Source: JAOUEA01 sp035249905
Lineage (GTDB): Bacteria; Actinomycetota; UBA4738; HRBIN12
Length of the DNA stretch: 11,365 nucleotides
NCBI GenBank assembly: GCA_035249905.1
Contig: DATFFT010000070.1
Coordinates: 1 to 11,365 of the forward strand
Direction: 5' to 3'
Below, one piece after another: positions 6,613-11,365 of the stretch. Under the pieces are notes generated by a model. It was not told the origin of the DNA, did not search any database, and worked only from the letters and a program-made list of their open reading frames with translations. Each line of letters opens with the position of its first letter. The first letter of the stretch is position 1. Position numbers and translations under genes: made by a program.

Positions 6613-7662
6613 ATGGCTCGGCTCGCGATCCGCGCACCGCTCGCATGGCTCGGCCCCGGCCGGGCGACCCCCGACGTGCAGGTGACCTGCGAGGGTGGCT
6701 CGATCGTGGAGGTCGGTCGGTTCGGACCCGTCCGAGACAGCGACGAGCTGATCGCCGTCGACGGGTTCCTGATGCCGGCCGGAGCCGACCGTCACGTGCA
6801 CGTCGAGCTCGGGGATCCCGGCGCGATCGTCCGGCGCGGCGTCACCGCGGTGCGGGACCTCGCGTGGCCGTCCGAGCTGATCTTCCCGCTCGCGGAGGCC
6901 TCGGAGATGCCGGGGTTCAACGGTCCGTTCATCCGCGCCGCCGGCCCGATGTTCACGGCGCCCGGCGGGTATCCGACCCTGGCCACGTGGGCTCCCCCAG
7001 GAACCGGTCTGGTGATCGAGGACGCCGAAGGCGCGGCCGCGGCGATCGCGGAGCTCGCCGAGCGCGGGGCGGTCGCGATCAAGGTCTCCCTCAACTCGGA
7101 GGCGGGCCCGACGCCGAGTGACGCCGTGCTGACGGCGATCTGCGACGCGGCTGCCGAACGCGATCTCCCGGTCACCGCGCACGTCCAGGGAGCCGGGCAG
7201 GTCGCGAGAGCGCTCGGCGCCGGCGTCGGCGAGCTCGCACACACGCCGTGGAGCGAACGCCTCGACGACGCGACGATCGCTGCGGCAGCCGGCCGCATGC
7301 GGTGGATCTCGACGCTCGACATCCACGGTTTCGGCCGCGACACGCCGGAGCTGCGATGCGCCCTCGACAACCTCGCCAGGTTCCACCGGGCGGGCGGCGA
7401 GGTCGTCTACGGCACCGACCTCGGCAACGGGCCGATCCCGTCGGGCCTGCACGTGACCGAGCTGCGCTGGCTCCGTCAGGCAGGCCTGACGACTGAAGCG
7501 TGCCTCGAGGCGTTCGTCCGCGCTCCGATCGAGGTGGGCGCGCCGGCCGACCTGCTCGTCGTGGGGGAGAGCCCGCTCGGTGACGTAGCCGCGCTCGACG
7601 ACATCCAGCTGGTGGTGCGTGCCGGTGAGGTCGTCGCGGACCACTCGTCCATAACGGACTAG
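6613..7662 (+). CDS. Metal-dependent amidohydrolase (imidazolonepropionase-like)
   Basis: Encodes 349 residues. The amidohydrolase superfamily fold is indicated by a small N-terminal beta-domain ending in VDGFLMPAGADRHVH and a TIM-barrel with every ligand of a binuclear metal centre: H61-x-H63 after strand 1, K157 (AIKVSLNSEAG, the usually carboxylated lysine), H190 (TAHVQG), H210 (ELAHTP) and D269 (YGTDLGNG). The C-terminus returns to the beta-domain with ADLLVVGESPLGD. The protein is shorter than most imidazolonepropionases (about 400 residues), and the usual glycine-rich H-x-H context is altered, so the substrate cannot be stated; hydrolysis of a cyclic or linear amide is the family expectation. 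No signal peptide, so cytoplasmic. It is divergent from the GMC gene and its stop codon overlaps that of the convergent PLP-enzyme gene. Confidence 0.85.
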   Translation: MARLAIRAPLAWLGPGRATPDVQVTCEGGSIVEVGRFGPVRDSDELIAVDGFLMPAGADRHVHVELGDPGAIVRRGVTAVRDLAWPSELIFPLAEASEMPGFNGPFIRAAGPMFTAPGGYPTLATWAPPGTGLVIEDAEGAAAAIAELAERGAVAIKVSLNSEAGPTPSDAVLTAICDAAAERDLPVTAHVQGAGQVARALGAGVGELAHTPWSERLDDATIAAAAGRMRWISTLDIHGFGRDTPELRCALDNLARFHRAGGEVVYGTDLGNGPIPSGLHVTELRWLRQAGLTTEACLEAFVRAPIEVGAPADLLVVGESPLGDVAALDDIQLVVRAGEVVADHSSITD

Positions 7663-8714
7663 CGGGTGGTCAGCACGGCCCCCAGCTCCTCGAAGCACCG
7701 GTCGACGTCGGCCTCGGTGTTGAAGAAGTGTGGGCTGATCCGCAACCCGTCGCCCCGGAAGTCGGTGCAGACGCCGCGCGCCAACAGCTCGTGACAGATC
7801 GCGCCCGCGTCCTCGCCCACCTTCACGTTCACCACGCCACCTCGAGCGGCCCGGTCGCGAGGGGTCCGCACCGTAAGTCCCGCCTCGTCGGCCCGCGCGA
7901 TGACGTGGTCGGTCAGCTCGCCCTGCCGCGCGCGGATCCGGTCGACCCCCACCTCGGAGATGACGTCGATGCCGCCCTGCGCGAGGAAGAACACCGGGGC
8001 CGGGGGCGTCCCGTGCTCCAGGCGTCGTGCCGTCGGATGGTAGGTCAGGTGCTCGAGATCGAACGCGAACGGCTCCTCGTTCGCGAACCATCCGGTCACC
8101 GCGGGCTCCAGGGTCGGCAGCACCTCGTGCCGCGCGTAGAGGAACACCATGCCCGGACCACCGCACATCCACTTCAGCGTGCCGGCCGTGTAGAGGTCGC
8201 ACCCGAGGTCGTGCAGGTCGAGCGGGACGATCCCGAGCCCGTGGTAGTCGTCGACGAACGACAGGGCGCCGCGCTCGCGGGCGATCGCGCACACGGCGGC
8301 GGCGTCGACGATCGCGCTCGACCGGTAGAGCACGCGGTTCACCATCACGAGCGCCGTCCGCTCGTCGATCGCCTCGTCGTAGACCTCGAGCGGGATCGTC
8401 AGGCCGTCGGGGGAGCGCAGCCACACGATCTCGGCCCCGGTCTTCTCCGCCCAGGCGAGCCAGACGTGGCCGTCGGTTGGGAAGTCGAACTCCGAGAGGA
8501 TCACCCGGCGCCGATCGCCCGAGAGGTCGAGGGCCGACGCGATCGTCGACAGCGCGATCGAGACGTTCGCCGTGATCGCGACCTCGTCCGCGTCGCACCC
8601 CGCGAGCGCGGCGAACGACGACTTCAGCCCCGCCATGCGGGGGAAGATGTCCTCGAACCACAGGAGGTCGGGCGCGCCCTTCGCCGCCCACGCGTCGAGG
8701 TAGTCGTCGAGCAT
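7659..8714 (-). CDS. Class V aminotransferase / kynureninase-like PLP enzyme (first ordinary start codon; true N-terminus lies upstream)
   Basis: From the ATG at 8714 it encodes 351 residues of a fold-type I PLP enzyme: D155-D-Y-H158 for cofactor binding and ring stacking, and the Schiff-base lysine K181 in GTLKWMCGGPG. The end, GLRISPHFFNTEADVDRCFEEL, is typical of the class V aminotransferase/kynureninase group. Substrate unknown; the KW-x-C-GGPG motif recalls kynureninase and cysteine desulphurase relatives. The open frame continues upstream as ERDLISYRDEFPVLERTSYL and ISASLGPVSRRSRA, which is the expected N-terminus of this family. Yet back past 8840 I find no ATG, GTG or TTG in frame. 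Initiation near 8807-8822 at a rare codon, coupled to the stop of the upstream gene (8815-8817), a +1 frameshift at that stop, or an indel are the options. The gene follows the 107-residue gene and the S9 peptidase in the same direction, probably one operon. It is convergent with the amidohydrolase, stop codons overlapping in CTAG. Confidence 0.85.
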   Translation of the reverse strand: MLDDYLDAWAAKGAPDLLWFEDIFPRMAGLKSSFAALAGCDADEVAITANVSIALSTIASALDLSGDRRRVILSEFDFPTDGHVWLAWAEKTGAEIVWLRSPDGLTIPLEVYDEAIDERTALVMVNRVLYRSSAIVDAAAVCAIARERGALSFVDDYHGLGIVPLDLHDLGCDLYTAGTLKWMCGGPGMVFLYARHEVLPTLEPAVTGWFANEEPFAFDLEHLTYHPTARRLEHGTPPAPVFFLAQGGIDVISEVGVDRIRARQGELTDHVIARADEAGLTVRTPRDRAARGGVVNVKVGEDAGAICHELLARGVCTDFRGDGLRISPHFFNTEADVDRCFEELGAVLTTR

Positions 8715-8814
8715 CGCCCGCGAACGCCGGGAGACCGGGCCGAGCGACGCGCTGATCAGGTACGACGTGCGTTCGAGGACCGGGAACTCGTCTCGGTACG
8801 AGATGAGGTCGCGC

Positions 8815-9138
8815 TCAGGCGTCGTCGCGGCCTTCCGTCGCGTCGGGGTCGACGCCCTCGCTTCCCTCGTGCTCGAGCAGGTAGTCGACGTACATCGGCC
8901 GCAACGCCTCGCCGAGGGGACCGGAGTCGGCGTCGTAGAGCAGGTCGTTGAGCAACGCGAGGGGCCGGCGGATGTCGGTCTTGCTCCGCTGGTCGTCGCC
9001 GATGACCTCCTCGGCCACCGGCAGGGCCTTCAGCAGGTCCCAGAAGAAGCCTACGTCCAGCCGACGCTTGGCCGTGCCGATCGTGCGGTCGTAGAGCTCC
9101 TTGGTGGGAAGAGCCTCGAGTTCCTCGCGGGTCGTCAT
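8815..9138 (-). CDS. Conserved-looking 107-residue protein of unknown function
   Basis: Encodes 107 residues from the ATG at 9138: MTTREELEALPTKELYDRTI and so on, ending with an acidic tail (HEGSEGVDPDATEGRDDA). It has no signal peptide, membrane span or cysteine. It is probably all-helical, with a hydrophobic centre (VGFFWDLLKALPVAEEVIG) and a second segment RPLALLNDLLYDADSGPLGE then ALRPMYVDYLLEHEG. I recall similar short proteins in actinobacterial and thermoleophilial genomes but know no function. The start is supported by a TAGGCT -10 box eight bases upstream, whose TAG is also the stop codon of the S9 peptidase gene; it can therefore be read from its own leaderless mRNA as well as from the operon. 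Its TGA at 8817-8815 lies inside the N-terminal extension of the PLP-enzyme frame. Co-transcription hints at a shared role, but that is inference. Confidence 0.75.
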   Translation of the reverse strand: MTTREELEALPTKELYDRTIGTAKRRLDVGFFWDLLKALPVAEEVIGDDQRSKTDIRRPLALLNDLLYDADSGPLGEALRPMYVDYLLEHEGSEGVDPDATEGRDDA

Positions 9139-9146
9139 GGCAGGCA

Positions 9147-9152
9147 AGCCTA
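9147..9152 (-). promoter_or_regulatory. -10 box of the 107-residue gene, built on the peptidase stop codon
   Basis: Read on the minus strand, TAGGCT (9152-9147) lies eight bases before the ATG at 9138, the leaderless layout. Its first three bases are the TAG stop codon of the S9 peptidase gene. Confidence 0.45.
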
Positions 9153-11138
9153 GCGCCCGCCGTCCTCGCCCGGCAGGAAGCGCTCGAACCACGCGACCGT
9201 CCTGGTGGCGAGGTCGAGGAGGGCGGGCAGATCGCTGACGCCGTGTCCCTCCTGCGGATACAAGACGACCTCGGTCGGCACCCCGCGTTCCCGGAGCGCC
9301 CGGTAGTACTCGACGGCCTGGCCGACCGGGGTCGCGCGGTCGTGCCGGCCGGCCGTGAGCAGCACGGGAGTCGTCACGTTCGCCACTCCCAGCACCGGGC
9401 TGCGGGTCGTGTACTCGCCGGGCACGTCGCGCGGCTGACCCCCGAGGAAGTCGCCCACCCACGCTCCGAGGCTGGAATCGAACCGCTCCGACCACCAGTC
9501 GGTCACCGGTGACACCGCGACCGACGCCTTGAAACGCCGATCCCGCGTCGGGAGCCACGCCGCCATGAAACCTCCGTAGCTCCCCCCGGTGAGCACCAAC
9601 CGGTCGGGATCCGCGTGCCCCGCCTCGATCGCCGCGTCGACGCCCGTCAGCACGTCGCCGACGTCGGCGCCGCCCATGTCGCCGACGACGCGGGCCGCGA
9701 AGTCCTGGCCGCGGCCGGCCGAGCCTCGAGGATTCGGTTGCAGGATCGCGAACCCTCTGGTCAGCAGGAGCGCGTGCAACGCGCCGGGGAAACGATCGTC
9801 CGACGTGCCGATCGGGCCGCCGTGCACGCTCAGCACGAGCGGGAACGGCCCCTCGCCGAGTGGCGTGGTGAGCAGTCCCTCGATCTCGAGGCCGTCGGAC
9901 GCGGTCCAGCGCATCGGGGTGCGCGCGCCCACGGCCCCGAGCACCACCTCGTCACCGGGCTGGCGGGGCGCCGCCACGTCGCGTTCGGTGCCGTCGGCGC
10001 CGACCGCCACGATCGATGGTGGCCGGGTGTGGGACGAGGTCAGTACGACGATGCCGTCACCGAGCGCAGCGCCGGACGGGTGATACAGCTCTCCGACCGA
10101 ACCCGACGTCACCCACCGTTCGACGACGGACGAGCGCTCGGGCGCGACCTCGAGCGCGACGCTGTCGAGGCCACGCCGGCCGAACACCAGCAGGCGATCG
10201 TCGTCGAGCCAGTGCGCGCGAGAGGCGTCGACATCGCCGAGATCGACGGGCGTGGTCCCGCCCGTGGTGGCATCGACGACGCGCAGGTCGCCGCAGATCA
10301 CCACCCGGTCGCTGCACACGGCCTCGATCACCGCGATGCGGTCGCCCGACGGCGATCCGGTGACCCAGCCGAGCTGCACGTCGCTCGAGACGAGCGAGCG
10401 CTCATCTCCGGACCCGGCGTCGAAGATCGACACCCCGGCGCCGTACCACGCGTCCTCCCCGGCGCCGTCCGACACCACCGCGACGATCGAGTCGTTGCCG
10501 CACCAGTCGGCCTCCCAGACGTTGCGGTCCGCGGGGGATACATGACGCGCGATGCCGGTCGCCGCCTCGACCAGCCAGATCGTCCGGCGCTCGGCGTCGC
10601 CCAGGTCCGACGACTCGACGTCCGGTACCCAAGGCGGGGCCTCTCGCTCGCCGCCGAGCGTGCCCGATCCGAGGGCGTCCGCCTGCTCGGCCGCGTCGCC
10701 GGCGACGCCCACCAGGATGCGAGAGCCGTCGGGTGACCACCGGTGCCACTCCACCGAGCCGGGGAAGGAACCGAGCGCGCCGGCCTCCCCGATCGCCCCG
10801 CGATCGAGCACGTACAGGCGATGGCGGCCCTTCCGCTCCCGGTCCGACCGGAACGTCAGGCGCCCACCGTCCGGCGACCAGCGTGGCTCGCTGTCGTCGT
10901 TCGGACCGTCGGTGATCGTCCGCAGGCCGGCTCCGTCCGAGCCGACGAGACAGATGCGTCCGACCGGCTGCCCTTCGAGCCGGTCGAGCCGCTCACCGCG
11001 GAACGCGATCTCGGCGCCGTCGGGGGAAGGCATGGGATCCCCTGCGGGCCATGCCTGCCCAAAGCCCGGTTCGAGGACCGAGCGGAAGAAGCGCTCGACC
11101 TCGCGATAGAGCGGGGTCTCGCGGAGATCGCGGTCCAT
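9150..11138 (-). CDS. S9-family serine peptidase (prolyl oligopeptidase / acylaminoacyl-peptidase type)
   Basis: Encodes 662 residues. The N-terminal 400 or so residues are a TolB-like beta-propeller with repeated W-S-P-D-G blades (RWSPDGGRLTF, RWSPDGSRILV and weaker copies), which in this family filters substrates by size. The C-terminal 250 residues are an alpha/beta-hydrolase: oxyanion region LSVHGGP, nucleophile S520 in GGSYGGF, D600 in GRHDRATPVGQA and H632 in PQEGHGVS, a complete Ser-Asp-His triad. The likely job is removal of short or N-acylated peptides in the cytoplasm; there is no signal peptide. The ATG at 11138 is supported by a TATCCT -10 box seven bases upstream, again leaderless. 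It is divergent from uvrA with only 62 bp between, and leads the minus-strand group of peptidase, 107-residue protein and PLP enzyme. The family call is secure; endo- versus exopeptidase and substrate are open. Confidence 0.93.
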   Translation of the reverse strand: MDRDLRETPLYREVERFFRSVLEPGFGQAWPAGDPMPSPDGAEIAFRGERLDRLEGQPVGRICLVGSDGAGLRTITDGPNDDSEPRWSPDGGRLTFRSDRERKGRHRLYVLDRGAIGEAGALGSFPGSVEWHRWSPDGSRILVGVAGDAAEQADALGSGTLGGEREAPPWVPDVESSDLGDAERRTIWLVEAATGIARHVSPADRNVWEADWCGNDSIVAVVSDGAGEDAWYGAGVSIFDAGSGDERSLVSSDVQLGWVTGSPSGDRIAVIEAVCSDRVVICGDLRVVDATTGGTTPVDLGDVDASRAHWLDDDRLLVFGRRGLDSVALEVAPERSSVVERWVTSGSVGELYHPSGAALGDGIVVLTSSHTRPPSIVAVGADGTERDVAAPRQPGDEVVLGAVGARTPMRWTASDGLEIEGLLTTPLGEGPFPLVLSVHGGPIGTSDDRFPGALHALLLTRGFAILQPNPRGSAGRGQDFAARVVGDMGGADVGDVLTGVDAAIEAGHADPDRLVLTGGSYGGFMAAWLPTRDRRFKASVAVSPVTDWWSERFDSSLGAWVGDFLGGQPRDVPGEYTTRSPVLGVANVTTPVLLTAGRHDRATPVGQAVEYYRALRERGVPTEVVLYPQEGHGVSDLPALLDLATRTVAWFERFLPGEDGGR

Positions 11139-11145
11139 CCGGCGA

Positions 11146-11151
11146 AGGATA
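11146..11151 (-). promoter_or_regulatory. -10 box of the S9 peptidase gene, leaderless layout
   Basis: On the minus strand TATCCT (11151-11146) is followed by seven bases and the ATG at 11138. There is no Shine-Dalgarno sequence. The upstream bases have no TGTCG element at the position seen in uvrA and uvrB, so the divergent pair seems to have separately controlled promoters. Confidence 0.5.
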
Positions 11152-11167
11152 GGCGTTCGCGCCAGGC

Positions 11168-11190
11168 ATGTCGGCGAGCGCCACTACACT
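11168..11190 (+). promoter_or_regulatory. uvrA promoter of the RecA-independent damage type (RecA-NDp/PafBC-like)
   Basis: ATGTCGGCG (11168-11176), an 8-base spacer and TACACT (11185-11190) match TTGTCRGTG-N8-TANNNT at 7 of 9 upstream positions with exact spacing. ATGTCG and TACACT are identical to the uvrB promoter, with the same distance between them. Ten bases separate the -10 box from the ATG at 11201, leaving at most a few bases of leader. Confidence 0.65.
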
Positions 11191-11200
11191 GGCGTGCCGT

Positions 11201-11365
11201 ATGGGCACCGACCGCCTCGTCATCCACGGCGCCCGTGAGCACAACCTCAAGAACGTCACGCTCGAGCTCCCCCGTGACCGGTTGATCGTGTTCACCGGGC
11301 TGTCCGGCTCCGGCAAGTCGTCGCTGGCCTTCGACACGATCTACGCCGAGGGGCAACGCCGCTAC
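11201..11365 (+). CDS. uvrA: Excinuclease ABC subunit A (UvrA), 5' end only
   Basis: The first 55 residues of the roughly 950-residue UvrA; the gene leaves the window on the right. MGTDRLVIHGAREHNLKNV is the standard UvrA opening, followed by the Walker A of the first ABC ATPase, GLSGSGKS at 33-40, and SLAFDTIYAEGQRRY. UvrA dimers scan DNA for bulky lesions and hand them to UvrB in nucleotide excision repair. The ATG is favoured over the GTG at 11194, which is out of frame. There is no ribosome site; the -10 box lies ten bases upstream. It is divergent from the S9 peptidase and shares its promoter type with uvrB 8.3 kb away. Confidence 0.97.
   Translation, partial: MGTDRLVIHGAREHNLKNVTLELPRDRLIVFTGLSGSGKSSLAFDTIYAEGQRRY

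Noticed and set aside
6604..8691. A 695-codon open frame on the minus strand, antisense to the amidohydrolase and out of frame with the PLP enzyme
   Set aside because: Low-complexity Arg/Gly/Ala-rich translation with no recognisable fold; a by-product of GC-rich codon use in the real genes.
4831..9138. GMC oxidase, amidohydrolase and PLP enzyme as one catabolic or biosynthetic cluster
   Set aside because: The genes lie on alternating strands with separate promoters and convergent ends; no shared substrate can be read from the sequence.
1..11365. CRISPR arrays, tRNA or rRNA genes, insertion sequences, attachment sites
   Set aside because: No regularly spaced repeats, cloverleaf-like segments, transposase or integrase motifs, or terminal repeats were seen on either strand.

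Overview
The window reads as chromosomal DNA of a high-GC actinobacterium (Actinomycetota, order not resolved; possibly a little-studied or uncultured lineage). The grounds are strong G/C bias at third codon positions, a DUF222-HNH ('13E12 repeat' type) gene, a mycobacterial-type LexA box, and several genes whose -10 hexamer lies only 6-10 bases before the start codon, the layout of leaderless actinobacterial mRNAs. No rRNA, tRNA, CRISPR array, insertion sequence or integrase was found.

Layout. 1-160 (-): 5' end of a zinc-ribbon protein with the beginning of a class III nucleotide cyclase domain. 205-753 (-): small exported protein of unknown function. 853-2874 (+): uvrB. 2893-3541 (-): broken membrane-protein gene with shifted reading frames. 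3693-4805 (+): DUF222-HNH endonuclease under a promoter with a near-perfect LexA operator. 4831-6489 (-): choline-dehydrogenase-like GMC flavoprotein. 6613-7662 (+): metal-dependent amidohydrolase. 7659-8714 (-): class V aminotransferase/kynureninase-like PLP enzyme whose N-terminal coding continues upstream without an ordinary start codon. 8815-9138 (-): 107-residue conserved-looking protein. 9150-11138 (-): S9-family serine peptidase. 11201-11365 (+): start of uvrA.

How it fits together. The unifying theme is DNA-damage response. uvrB and uvrA, about 8.3 kb apart, carry nearly the same promoter (ATGTCG, 11 bases, TACACT). It matches the RecA-independent damage promoter (RecA-NDp, activated by PafBC in mycobacteria). 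Between them the HNH nuclease gene has a LexA/SOS operator inside a sigma70-type promoter. The window therefore appears to hold both arms of the actinobacterial damage response. The metabolic genes in between (GMC oxidase, amidohydrolase, PLP enzyme, S9 peptidase) lie on alternating strands and look like ordinary accessory metabolism. The peptidase, 107-residue protein and PLP enzyme form one tightly packed minus-strand group.

All functional calls come from reading motifs and gene order. No database search was run.
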